Source of the DNA: Bacteroidales bacterium
Lineage (GTDB): Bacteria; Bacteroidota; Bacteroidia; Bacteroidales; BM520
Direction: 5' to 3'
NCBI GenBank assembly: GCA_016285515.1
Contig: JAEEQW010000008.1
Coordinates: forward strand, 55,702-119,701
DNA length: 64,000 nucleotides
The position numbers and the translations under genes were made by a program. The notes beneath the pieces were generated by a model. That model was not told the DNA's origin and ran no database searches. It saw only the letters and a list, made by a program, of their open reading frames with translations. Within the stretch, counting starts at the first letter, position 1; each line of letters begins with the position of its first letter. This document shows, in pieces, positions 53,156-62,700 of the stretch.

Positions 53156-53186
53156 TTTGAAAATTGAAAAATAAGAGCAACCTTTG
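53156..53186 (+). promoter_or_regulatory. Promoter of gdhA
   Basis: TTTG (53156-53159), 19 bases, then AACCTTTG (53179-53186), differing from TAnnTTTG at the first base. The leader would be about 75 nt, AT-rich, without a Shine-Dalgarno. Confidence 0.45.
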
Positions 53187-53269
53187 CAAAACAGAATTTA
53201 CAAACCAAGGAAAATAAAATTAATCAATTAACTTATTAATTACAAGTTATTTAAGTAATAAATAAAATT

Positions 53270-54613
53270 ATGAAAGTAGAAAAAATCATGCAAGACTTAA
53301 CAGCAAAGCACCCAGGAGAGAATGAGTACTTACAGGCTGTTAAAGAAGTGTTGGAATCAATTGAAGAAGTTTACAACCAACATCCAGAATTTGAAAAAGC
53401 AAAGATTGTTGAACGTTTAGTTGAACCTGATCGTATCTTCACATTCAGAGTTACATGGGTAGATGACAAGGGTGAAGTTCAGACAAATCTCGGTTATCGT
53501 GTACAGTTTAATGCAGCATTAGGTGCATACAAAGGTGGTTTGCGTTTCCACAAGGCAGTTAATGTTTCAATGCTGAAGTTCTTAGGTTTTGAACAGATCT
53601 TCAAAAATTCATTAACCAACCTTCCACTTGGTGGCGGTAAAGGTGGTTCAGACTTCGACCCAGTAGGCAAGTCGAATGAAGAAATTATGCGTTTCTGCCA
53701 AGCTTTCATGTATGAACTTTGGAGAAACATTGGTCCTGATCAGGATTCACCAGCTGGTGACGTTGGCGTTGGTGGCCGTGAAATAGGTTATCTTTATGGC
53801 GCTTACAAGAAACTCGCTCGTGAACACAGTACTGGTGCGTTGACAGGCAAGAGCTATGGTTGGGGTGGTTCACTCATCCGTCCGGAAGCTACCGGTTTTG
53901 GCGCAATATACTATGTTGAACGCATGGTAAAGGAAAGAGGCGACAAGATGGAAGGAAAACGTATTGCTCTCTCCGGCTTCGGTAACGTAGCATGGGGTGC
54001 AGCTATCAAGGCTACCGAACTCGGTGCTAAGGTTGTTGCTCTTTCAGGACCTGATGGCGTTTGCGAACTTCCTGATGGTATTACAAAGGAAATGATTGAC
54101 TATATGCTTGATATGCGTGCTTCAAACCGCAACAAAGTTCAGGATATGGCCGACAAATTCCCAGGCAAGGCTAAGTTCACAGCTGGTAAGAAGGCTTGGA
54201 TGGTTAAGTGCGACATCGCTTGCCCATGCGCTTTCCAGAATGAACTTGCTGAAGCTGATGCAAAAGAACTTATCGCCAATGGCGTGAAGTACGTTGCTGA
54301 GGTTTCCAACATGGGTTGCCAACCTGCTGCTATAGCTGCATTCCAAGACGCTAAGATTCCTTTCGGTCCTGGTAAGGCTGTTAACGCTGGTGGTGTTGCA
54401 ACTTCAGGTCTCGAAATCTGCCAGAACGCAGGTCACATCAACTGGACTGCTCCAGAAGTTGACCAGAAGCTCCACAAGATCATGAACGACATTTATGACA
54501 TGTGCGTGAAATATGGTAAACAGGCTGATGGTACTATTAACTATGTTAAGGGTGCAAACATCGCTGGTTTCATGCGTGTTGCAAATGCTATGTTAGCTCA
54601 AGGTATCATTTAA
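53270..54613 (+). CDS. gdhA: NADP-type glutamate dehydrogenase
   Basis: 447 residues, hexameric small-subunit type. GYRVQFNAALGAYKGGLRFH, the catalytic lysine region PLGGGKGGSDFDP, DVGVGGREIGYLYGAYK, and the nucleotide-binding SGFGNVAWGAA are all present; the C-terminus ends MRVANAMLAQGII. It assimilates ammonia into glutamate. Codon usage is biased to GGT, GCT and GTT, suggesting high expression. It is followed by a terminator and stands alone. Confidence 0.97.
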   Translation: MKVEKIMQDLTAKHPGENEYLQAVKEVLESIEEVYNQHPEFEKAKIVERLVEPDRIFTFRVTWVDDKGEVQTNLGYRVQFNAALGAYKGGLRFHKAVNVSMLKFLGFEQIFKNSLTNLPLGGGKGGSDFDPVGKSNEEIMRFCQAFMYELWRNIGPDQDSPAGDVGVGGREIGYLYGAYKKLAREHSTGALTGKSYGWGGSLIRPEATGFGAIYYVERMVKERGDKMEGKRIALSGFGNVAWGAAIKATELGAKVVALSGPDGVCELPDGITKEMIDYMLDMRASNRNKVQDMADKFPGKAKFTAGKKAWMVKCDIACPCAFQNELAEADAKELIANGVKYVAEVSNMGCQPAAIAAFQDAKIPFGPGKAVNAGGVATSGLEICQNAGHINWTAPEVDQKLHKIMNDIYDMCVKYGKQADGTINYVKGANIAGFMRVANAMLAQGII

Positions 54614-54641
54614 TCTTGAATTAGACATAATTTAAATATTG

Positions 54642-54680
54642 AGCGTGAAGTCATTGTATGATTTCACGCTTTTTTATTTT
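54642..54680 (+). terminator. Terminator after gdhA
   Basis: AGCGTGAA (54642-54649) pairs with TTCACGCT (54663-54670), extended by TCA/TGA, and followed by TTTTTATTTTAT. It lies nine bases before the chromate transporter start. Confidence 0.85.
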
Positions 54681-54688
54681 ATCAATTG

Positions 54689-55243
54689 ATGAACATATAT
54701 CTTGATGTCTTCCTCACATTCTCGAAAATTGGTGCGTTTACATTGGGTGGAGGGTATGCCATGTTACCTCTTATTGAGCGTGAGGTGGTTGATAACAAAC
54801 ATTGGCTTCAGAAAGAGGAATTTCTCGATGTGATTGCCGTTGCACAGTCACTCCCTGGCGTTATGGCAGTCAATACTTCCATTTTCATTGGTTACAGGCT
54901 AAAGGGGGTCTTGGGCAGTATTGTGAGTCTTCTTGCTACTGTGTTGCCATCTTTCGTGATAATACTCCTGATTGCAATGTTTTTCACGCATTTTAAGGAT
55001 AATGCTGTGGTTGCAGCCATATTTAAAGGCATCCGTCCTGCTGTGGTTGCCCTGATAGCCGTACCTGTTTTCACTACCGCCAAATCAGCTGGCATAACGT
55101 GGAAGACAGTCGTAATACCAATAATTGCCGCCATATTGATCAGCTTTCTTGGCGTTTCACCAATTTGGATAGTGCTTGTTGCCGGCTTGGGCGGCTTAAT
55201 TTATGGCAAATTTACCGGAAATACTAAACAAGCTGAAGAATGA
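54689..55243 (+). CDS. Chromate transporter, first half-size subunit
   Basis: 184 residues from the ATG at 54689. FSKIGAFTLGGGYAMLPLIEREVV and QSLPGVMAVNTSIFIGYRLKG are typical of the ChrA half domain, followed by about five hydrophobic segments. Short-chain ChrA proteins come as pairs of homologous halves, as here. The stop overlaps the next start (ATGA). The true substrate in anaerobes may not be chromate. Confidence 0.88.
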   Translation: MNIYLDVFLTFSKIGAFTLGGGYAMLPLIEREVVDNKHWLQKEEFLDVIAVAQSLPGVMAVNTSIFIGYRLKGVLGSIVSLLATVLPSFVIILLIAMFFTHFKDNAVVAAIFKGIRPAVVALIAVPVFTTAKSAGITWKTVVIPIIAAILISFLGVSPIWIVLVAGLGGLIYGKFTGNTKQAEE

Positions 55244-55767
55244 TTTACCTCCAATTATTTCTGACATACCTTAAAATTGGTCTTTTTGGTTTCGGCGGAG
55301 GCTATGCCATGCTTTCTTTTATCCAAGATGAAATCGTTGTCAAGCACCAATGGATTTCAGTCAATGATTTTACGGATATTGTGGCTGTTTCTCAAATGAC
55401 CCCAGGGCCAATTGGAATCAACACGGCCACTTATGTCGGATATACAGTTACAGGCAGCGTTTGGGGCTCGGTTGTGGCTACAACGGCAATATGCATCCCA
55501 TCTCTTGTCCTCGTACTTCTGATTTCGTATTTTTATGAAAAATTCAGGAACAATAAAACGATTGCTTCAATATTTTCCGGAATCAGAACTGTTGTTGTCG
55601 GACTTATCGCAGCAGCGGCAATTTCTCTGATAACCCCCGAAACATTCATAGATTATTACAGCTGGATTTTTTTCATTGTTTCGTTTGTCCTTGTTAGAGT
55701 CTTAAAATTAAATCCGATCCTGTTGATTATCATAGCTGGAGGGGCAGGATGGTTGTTATATGGATAA
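55240..55767 (+). CDS. Chromate transporter, second half-size subunit
   Basis: 175 residues. FLTYLKIGLFGFGGGYAMLSFIQDEIV and VSQMTPGPIGINTATYVGYTVTG are the partner-half motifs. The four-base ATGA overlap with the first half implies coupled translation, and the two probably form one antiparallel transporter in the inner membrane. Confidence 0.88.
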   Translation: MIYLQLFLTYLKIGLFGFGGGYAMLSFIQDEIVVKHQWISVNDFTDIVAVSQMTPGPIGINTATYVGYTVTGSVWGSVVATTAICIPSLVLVLLISYFYEKFRNNKTIASIFSGIRTVVVGLIAAAAISLITPETFIDYYSWIFFIVSFVLVRVLKLNPILLIIIAGGAGWLLYG

Positions 55768-55782
55768 AAATCGCTAAATTTG
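55752..55782 (+). promoter_or_regulatory. Promoter of ung
   Basis: GTTG (55752-55755), 19 bases, TAAATTTG (55775-55782), 21 bases before the ung start. The -33 part lies inside the end of the chromate transporter gene. Confidence 0.5.
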
Positions 55783-55802
55783 CAATGTTAATCTTATAAA
55801 TC

Positions 55803-56489
55803 ATGAATACAATTAATCCCAGAATAGACAGTTCGTGGCTTGCAGTGTTGAACAATGAATTCCAGTCGGATTATTTCGCTCAATTGAAGTCATTTTTGGT
55901 TGACGAAAAGCTCAAATATAATGTGTTTCCTCCAGGCAGCAAAATTTTTGCCGCATACGATACAACCCCTTTTGATAAAGTCAAGGTTGTGATTATCGGT
56001 CAGGATCCTTATCATGAGAAGGGACAGGCAAATGGTCTGTGCTTTTCGGTTAACCCAACTGTGAGAATTCCTCCTTCTCTTGTAAACATCTTCAAGGAAT
56101 TGCATGATGATTTGGGATATGATGCTCCTGCCTCAGGAGATTTGAGCAAATGGGCGCGAGAAGGTGTTTTACTGCTCAATGCCATTCTCACTGTTCGTGA
56201 AAATTATGCCGGTTCACACCGTGACAAGGGATGGGAGTTGTTCACGAATTCAACAATAAAGGCTGTATCCGACAAAAAACAAAATGTCGTTTTTATCCTG
56301 TGGGGCAATTATGCCAAGGAAAAGCGATATCTTATTGATGAGAGCAAGCATCTCATCCTTACAGCGGCCCATCCTTCACCTTTGTCGGCCAGCAAAGGCG
56401 GCTTTTTCGGATGCCGTCATTTTTCCAAAACCAATTCCTATCTTCAGAGTCATGGTATTGCCCCAATTGATTGGAACTTAAATGATTGA
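55803..56489 (+). CDS. ung: Uracil-DNA glycosylase
   Basis: 228 residues, family 1. The water-activating motif IIGQDPYHEKGQANGLCFSV, SLVNIFKELHDD, LLLNAILTVR, FILWGNYAKEK and the DNA-intercalation loop HPSPLSASKGGFFGCRHFSKTN are all present. Removes uracil from DNA. Its last eight bases overlap the start of the MORN-repeat lipoprotein. Confidence 0.97.
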   Translation: MNTINPRIDSSWLAVLNNEFQSDYFAQLKSFLVDEKLKYNVFPPGSKIFAAYDTTPFDKVKVVIIGQDPYHEKGQANGLCFSVNPTVRIPPSLVNIFKELHDDLGYDAPASGDLSKWAREGVLLLNAILTVRENYAGSHRDKGWELFTNSTIKAVSDKKQNVVFILWGNYAKEKRYLIDESKHLILTAAHPSPLSASKGGFFGCRHFSKTNSYLQSHGIAPIDWNLND

Positions 56490-57123
56490 TGAAATGAAAA
56501 TAAGACCTGTATTTATCGTGATTGTATTGTTATTTGTAACAATAGCATGTACCAAAACTGTCGTATATACTGATGATTTCGGACATAAGACCTCTCAAGT
56601 TGAAATGAAAGGAGGCGTGCCTCACGGTAAGACCATATTGTATTTCAATGATGGAGAAAACATACTTCAGGAGACGAATTATAAAAATGGCAAGATGAAT
56701 GGTTATTCAACTCGTTGGTTTTTCAATGGCGGGAAGGAATATGAGGAATACTATGTTGATAATGTTCTTGAAGGTCAGAAAAACACATGGGATAGAACCG
56801 GTCTTTTGAGAGTGTCTGATAATTATTGCCATGGCTTGTTAAATGGAAATTGCAGCAAATGGTATGATAACGGCCAGATACAGATAGAGTCGTATTATAA
56901 AATGGGAATGCCCGACAGTATATGGTATTACTATGATTACTATGGTTTGGAGGTCGGAAGAGCGAATTTCCATGACGGAGACGGAACCCAAATTGCCATC
57001 TCTCCCAATAATGAGATAAAAATTACTGAGTACAAGAAGGGAGAACCCGTTAGAGATTCAGTTATAGTATTTGAATCTACAGCGCAATATAATGAATTGG
57101 TTAAAAGACTATTATATCAATAG
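56482..57123 (+). CDS. MORN-repeat-like lipoprotein
   Basis: 213 residues from the ATG at 56482 (a second ATG is at 56494). Lipoprotein signal ending FVTIAC (Cys23), then MORN/YwqK-type repeats: GVPHGKTILYFNDGENILQETNYKNGKMNGYSTRWFFNGGKEYEEYYVDNVLEG, WDRTGLLRVSD..., GLLNGNCSKWYDNGQIQIESYYKMG. Such proteins are common in Bacteroidota; partners are unknown. Overlap with ung suggests coupled translation only. Confidence 0.75.
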   Translation: MIDEMKIRPVFIVIVLLFVTIACTKTVVYTDDFGHKTSQVEMKGGVPHGKTILYFNDGENILQETNYKNGKMNGYSTRWFFNGGKEYEEYYVDNVLEGQKNTWDRTGLLRVSDNYCHGLLNGNCSKWYDNGQIQIESYYKMGMPDSIWYYYDYYGLEVGRANFHDGDGTQIAISPNNEIKITEYKKGEPVRDSVIVFESTAQYNELVKRLLYQ

Positions 57124-57202
57124 TGCTCGTTCCCGTTTCTTTTTTTGGTTTGTTGGATATACAAAAATCACATATATAGACGTTATAAATACAAATTTGT
57201 AT

Positions 57203-57210
57203 TAATTTTG
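57203..57210 (+). promoter_or_regulatory. -7 box of the tiny lipoprotein gene
   Basis: TAATTTTG, 17 bases before the ATG at 57228. This supports the short ORF as real. Confidence 0.45.
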
Positions 57211-57227
57211 TAAAATATTGAGTCGAT

Positions 57228-57347
57228 ATGAAAAAATTAATGATTGCAATAACGGTTTTGTTGCTTGCAGTATTTGTCAGTTCCTGTGCGGTGCAACAGT
57301 CCTGTCCTGCATATGGTGAGACGCAGAAATTTCAGAGAGACAAATAG
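57228..57347 (+). CDS. Tiny lipoprotein (39 residues)
   Basis: A short frame with a clear lipoprotein signal: MKKLMIAITVLLLAVFVSSC, with Cys20 as lipidation site, then AVQQSCPAYGETQKFQRDK. I recall very short Bacteroidota lipoproteins containing CPAY near their ends, often next to outer-membrane protein genes. A -7 box precedes it and the next gene starts six bases after the stop, so it is probably the first gene of a two-gene unit. Function unknown. Confidence 0.6.
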   Translation: MKKLMIAITVLLLAVFVSSCAVQQSCPAYGETQKFQRDK

Positions 57348-57353
57348 TTTATA

Positions 57354-58106
57354 ATGAAAAGAAAGTTCTTTTGCGGCATTATGTTGTTCGTTGGATTATG
57401 CGGGGTTTTGCATGGTCAGGACGGGTTGTTTGATGATGCTTCGGAGGCGAATATTGTCTACTCAAAAGAATCTTGTGCTATAATTAATGTCAATTCCTCT
57501 GGTTTTGGTGCATATTTCAGACAGGGGAACAATAAGGATGCCTTCAGAACGAGTTTTTTTGAGATAGGTTTCAGCACTTACCGTGACCCGAAACAGGAGA
57601 CTTTCCCTGCAATGTACCGTGGTTATTCAAGTTATGTGATGGGAAAGATTAATTGGGTGTTGTTGTTGAGAGGTGATTTTGGGATGGTGTATAATATTTC
57701 CAGAAAGCCTTATTGGGGTGGTGTTGATGTAAACTTGGTATATGCTGCAGGTTTATCTTTGGCGTTGGCAAAGCCTGTATATGTTTATGTTATTGATATA
57801 AAAGATGGTGAGTACGTTGAACTTCTTGAAAGATATGATCCGGATGTCCATACAGATGTTAATATTTTAGGTAGGGGGCCATTTTTCAAGGGTATATGGA
57901 AGACCATCCCTTATCCCGGTATTAACGGCAAATTGGGGTTTAATTTTGAATATGGAGAATACACCAACGTTGTTAAGTCGTTGGAATTGGGAGCTGTATT
58001 GGATTATTTTCCTATTGGAGTCCCAATAATGGCCTACAATGATCCAAAGAATTTGTTTTTCTCTTTTTATTTATCGGTCATTTTCGGCAAGAGATATAAC
58101 CAATAA
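57354..58106 (+). CDS. Putative outer-membrane beta-barrel protein
   Basis: 250 residues. Signal peptide (about 1-21, ending VLHGQ), then alternating polar and hydrophobic strands (GFGAYFRQG, TSFFEIGFSTY, YVMGKINWVLLLRGDFGMVYNI, VNLVYAAGLSLALAKP, LGFNFEYGEY, VVKSLELGAVLDYFP, NLFFSFYLSVIFGKRYNQ) typical of a small outer-membrane barrel. No known catalytic motif. It directly follows the tiny lipoprotein and precedes a terminator. Confidence 0.7.
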   Translation: MKRKFFCGIMLFVGLCGVLHGQDGLFDDASEANIVYSKESCAIINVNSSGFGAYFRQGNNKDAFRTSFFEIGFSTYRDPKQETFPAMYRGYSSYVMGKINWVLLLRGDFGMVYNISRKPYWGGVDVNLVYAAGLSLALAKPVYVYVIDIKDGEYVELLERYDPDVHTDVNILGRGPFFKGIWKTIPYPGINGKLGFNFEYGEYTNVVKSLELGAVLDYFPIGVPIMAYNDPKNLFFSFYLSVIFGKRYNQ

Positions 58107-58136
58107 AAAAAGGCATCCAAACGGGTGCCTTTTTTA
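58105..58136 (+). terminator. Terminator after the outer-membrane protein gene
   Basis: AAAAAAGGCATCC pairs with GGGTGCCTTTTTT (one mismatch/wobble) around AAAC. With A and T runs on both sides it can serve the convergent T9SS gene too. Confidence 0.85.
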
Positions 58137-58155
58137 TCTGTTCAATCAACTGATA

Positions 58156-59724
58156 TTATTGAATTGTGATTTTCTTGTTGGATTTTACTCCGTTGTTGTT
58201 GACTTCGAGGATATATAAGCCGTTGTCAAGAGCTACGCTGATTTCACGACTGATGCCGTTGAAGTCAATATATTCACTGAATCTAACCTTTCCCACCATA
58301 TCATAAATGGTCACCAGGGCAGATTGGACATTGTTGTCAACTTCAATGGTAATGTTTCCATGGCTTGGGTTAGGATAAACGGAGAGTTTCAAAGGATTGT
58401 AGTCTTTAATACCTGTTGGATTATAAACGAAATTTCTCGTTTCACTCCATTCTGTATTTTCGGTTTCACCTTTGAAATTCTTTTGAGAGCCCATTACTTT
58501 CCAGTAGTAAGTTCCTGCAGCATTTACAATGCTTGAAGCTTTTGCAAGGCTGAAAGACTGGATATTGGTCGTTACAGGCTTGTATTCATAGATACGTGTA
58601 AGGGTGTCAACGTTAGGAAAATCACTGCTTGTGGATATTGCCACATAGTAAACGTCGCATGTGGAGATTTTGTTCCATGTCAGAGCACCGTTAGCGCCAA
58701 CTGCCACACCATTTTTAGGCGCTTTAAGTTCTGGCTGGGAGATTACTTGGAACCACCATACCTGATTATCAGTATATGACCAATCGGATACAGCATTTTC
58801 GTAAGAATGACGTGCTCTCCAATAGTATGTCTCACCGAATTCCAAAACTGGAGCAGTATAAGACTTGGATGATGACAATTCATCTACAACGAGGCTTGTG
58901 CTGGTGAACAACGAATCATAAGCGATTTGGAATTCATACTTGACCGGTATGTATTCGTTTTTCAGTTCGAGGGTTACATCCGGGTCAACATCAACATTTT
59001 TCTTCAAGGTAGGTTTGTTGAGTGTAGGCTCATTTATTACGATGAATTTATAAGGTGAATTTGTCCAGTCTGATACGGACTCAAAATCGCCTTCAGCATT
59101 ATTATATGCTCTTACATCCCAATAGTAAATCTGACCGAAAGTCAAATTGAACAATGTATCCTGAGCAGTAATAGAGGTATTGTTCTTATTGGAATAGTCA
59201 ACGAATTTGGTAACAGCATCCGACATGTCTTCATTGGTGGAATATTTGATTTCGAATTTTTCTATTCCACGGAAGTTTTCATTGGTATTGATGGTTTTCC
59301 ATTTAAGGATTGGACGAGGTGATTGAGCTGCATTAAAGTTGTTTTGAGGAGATGACAGCATCACTGTTGCGAATGTGGTGAAAGACCATACATCGCTCCA
59401 GTCACTGACAGGAGTTGCCGGGTCATCATCTATGGCTCTTACTCTCCAATAATAGGTTGTATTGAATTTTAGAGTTGGGGTATAAACTGCAGATGCAACA
59501 CTTTCGATAACGACAGGGTTGTTGAAGTTTGTGTTGTCGGCAATTTGAAGTTCATAATGGATATTAAGATAACCTGCGATTGGATTCCAGTCGAGAAGGG
59601 TAACAATCATCATATCCGTAGATTCATCTGCCGGTGAATTTAGTTCCGGTTTGTATGCACGATTTTGAGCGATAAGAGACACGCTTAATAAAAAAGCGCA
59701 GAATAATGTAATTATATTTTTCAT
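58156..59724 (-). CDS. T9SS cargo protein with fibronectin type III-like repeats
   Basis: 522 residues from the ATG at 59722-59724; the TTG at 59730 is two codons upstream and unlikely. Signal peptide ending LIAQ. Four or so Fn3-like domains are marked by repeated YYW[RDK]V or YYWRAR strands (TYYWRVRAIDDDP, IYYWDVRAYNNAE, TYYWRARHSYE, TYYWKVMGSQK). The end (LSVYPNPSHGNITIEV to NKKITIQ) is a T9SS type A sorting domain. It begins 18 bases after the stop of the upstream T9SS beta-propeller gene, so the two form an operon. No enzyme motif; probably adhesive. Confidence 0.87.
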   Translation of the reverse strand: MKNIITLFCAFLLSVSLIAQNRAYKPELNSPADESTDMMIVTLLDWNPIAGYLNIHYELQIADNTNFNNPVVIESVASAVYTPTLKFNTTYYWRVRAIDDDPATPVSDWSDVWSFTTFATVMLSSPQNNFNAAQSPRPILKWKTINTNENFRGIEKFEIKYSTNEDMSDAVTKFVDYSNKNNTSITAQDTLFNLTFGQIYYWDVRAYNNAEGDFESVSDWTNSPYKFIVINEPTLNKPTLKKNVDVDPDVTLELKNEYIPVKYEFQIAYDSLFTSTSLVVDELSSSKSYTAPVLEFGETYYWRARHSYENAVSDWSYTDNQVWWFQVISQPELKAPKNGVAVGANGALTWNKISTCDVYYVAISTSSDFPNVDTLTRIYEYKPVTTNIQSFSLAKASSIVNAAGTYYWKVMGSQKNFKGETENTEWSETRNFVYNPTGIKDYNPLKLSVYPNPSHGNITIEVDNNVQSALVTIYDMVGKVRFSEYIDFNGISREISVALDNGLYILEVNNNGVKSNKKITIQ

Positions 59725-59742
59725 TTTCAACTACTTAATTAA

Positions 59743-62700
59743 TTATTTAACGACAATGAATTTTGATGATGTAGTACCATTGACTGTATTGACTTTAACA
59801 ATGTAAGTACCCATTGGGAAGTCAGCAGTGTTAATTTGGCAGTTGATTATGCCATTGCTGCTGTAGCGTATGAATGATTCAATGAGAGAACCGTTCATAT
59901 TGTAAATACTGATTTCAACATTTATGTCAGCAGCTGTGGAGATATTTATATTAGCATAGTCGGATACAGGGTTTGGAAAAACAGATACACTGTTTTTGGG
60001 AGTCTCTGAATAGTCATTGATGCCTGTTGGGGTATCAATGTTTTTGTTTTGTTCGTTGAATGTGGTGCATTCAAAGAGACCTCCGCCGTATGTGGCTGCG
60101 TAGATGTTACGATAAGAAGTGATATAAACTGTATCAGTTTCTTCTGTATCGAAATCAATGTAATATGTTGGCCTGTAATTGCCGTTTGCGTCTTTAGGTG
60201 TAATGACATTCTGTTGTCTGATCATGAACACAGGAACTTCACCCATACCGTTATCCTGTTTTACGAATTCGCCGCCATTTACAACATCAGTGTTTTGGAA
60301 GATACCGAAATCAGTGCCTATGAGGAGGTAGTTAGGAAGGTCTTCATTATTTTCAATGAAAGTTGCTGTATAAACAGGTGAATCTACTGAGAATGGAACT
60401 TGTGTGAAAGTAGGATTCTGGGAGCGTGCATTTGTTGTCATGTAGATGTAGTCGTTATATCCATAGTTTCCTAAGGTTACTACAACTATATCAGGATTTA
60501 CAGGATTTACTGTTATTGAAGTTATTGTACGTCCGTTTGTTGGGATATTGAGTTCTGTAGTATTGACAACGCAATAAGGATTAGGTGTGCAGGTTGAGAA
60601 TGATGCATTGTAGGTGCATACACGAGCTGTGGTCTCATTTTGTGCGTACGCAAGATTTGAAATCTTGAAAAGTCTGCCTTCTTGGGTACCAACGTACAGA
60701 TAGTTGCAGTCTTTAGATACAGCCATACACTGTGGAGTGCCTGTGACACCGTTGACGTCTCTTGCGGAGATGATCCACCAAGGACTGCTTGTTTTGAAGT
60801 CAATATTGAAGTTTGAAGCGTACTTTGTCATGAATATCAAGTTCTTCACACCCACGAAAAATCTTGATGCAACATGGTCTTCTATCACGATTTTGCTACC
60901 TGTTGGGAGGTCTTGGTCAAGTACGTAAGGGATAGGGTAGTTAGCATTGTTACTTGCTGCATATATTGTATCGCCTGCATAATGATACATGGTGTCTGAA
61001 TAAGTTACCACATCTGTGTTATATTCCCAATCAAAGTCTTCCCATAGGATAGATGGAGCGATGTAGCCTGCACTGTCTTCTATTGCTTTGTAGTAGTCAT
61101 CACTTTGCCAATAGGAGATATCCTGCGGATACTGACCATCGTGACGATAGAGGATGAGCGTTTGGACACCGCTGAAATCTGAATAAGCGGTTTGTGATTC
61201 GTCCTTAAGATCGATGTTTCCATTGATGGAAACGTATTTTGCATTCGGATAGATTAATGAATAATGACAATATCCGCCTATATTATTAAAGGTATAATCA
61301 TTACCAGTGAGTTCTCCGAGTAATATATGGTAGTTGCTGCCGGATTTGCCGGTGTAGCTTGATTTGTTGATAACAACGGTACCGTTGCCCTGGCTGCCGC
61401 CCATTGTTGCTCCTGCATAGTCAGCAGCGACAGTGTAGAACTGGCTGGTGATGAGGTTGATATTGCAAGAAGCACTTCTTGAGATAGCACCGAGTCTGTA
61501 AGAGAGGTAAATACCGTTTTCACAAGCGATAACTATAGTTTCACCATATCCGACAATAGAAGGAACAAACATGTATTGGAAATGGTTCTGAGGAACGTAA
61601 GCCTGAGATGTGGAATTCTCTGCTGAAGTTCTCTGAGTCCATTGGAATATGTTGTTACCAGGAACTTTGGTGCCTTCCCAAAGGTCCATACCACCAATGA
61701 ACACTCTGTCCGGATTTGTCGGGTCAATAGTCATTGCTGTTGCGTACAGACCGTTGCCGTTAAAAACGTAGAACATTGTCCATCCGTCGCCTGAACCGAT
61801 GACGTGCCATGTGCTGCCGCCATCTTCGGAACGGTAGATGTTGTACAGAGTGCCATATTCGTTGTATGTTTTGGTTTCTACAAAGTCAACTCCATATATT
61901 GCAGTCGCATAAATGATGTTGTTGTCAGATGGAGCGATTGCGAAAGTGATTCTTCCTACGTATGTGTCGGAAGGGAGTTTGTTATCTTCATCGGTGGAAA
62001 TGTTTGTAAAATTGGTGCCATCGGTTGAGAGGTATGCACTGCCGTTAACATAAGCAAGAACTCTGCTGTTTGATGCTGTAACATCCTTGCAGTTGCCTTC
62101 AATGACAGTTGTCCATGTCGAGCCGTCTGTTGATTTCATGAGGCCGTCAGATGTTGCAACATAGACAGTGGAACCCATAACAGCAATCTTGCTGATATAG
62201 AACCATCCGTCAGTGCCATCAACTAAGGTGAATGATGTACCATCGGTGGTTTTGTAGAGTCCTGTACCCTTGAATCCAGGAAGAAGATTGAATTCTTCTG
62301 AATTGAAGTTTTCACCTGTTCCAACGTAAAGAGTATTGCCGTCAACATACATGCAACTGACGTTGTAAACATCAGTGACGATCTTTGTCCAAACAAAATT
62401 GTTGGAAGATGAGGCGCTGAACGGGGTTCTCCAAATGCCGCCGTCAGGGCTGCCTGCATACCAGTACCCCTTATAGGTAACGATGGATCTCATTCTGCCT
62501 GCGAGATCGTCCGGACCGCATGACTCCCATGTCAAGTCAGCAGCCGCGCCTTTCAGCGATGACTCTTTGCCGAGTCTTCTCGCTTCCTTCAGAGCCCTCT
62601 GATAATCGGCAGCATCTATGGTGCCTGTAGCAGGGTTTACTCTTAGTGAAGCCAAATACTCATTCTCCGCCTTCGTGTTGTTGACGGATTTGTTACCAAA

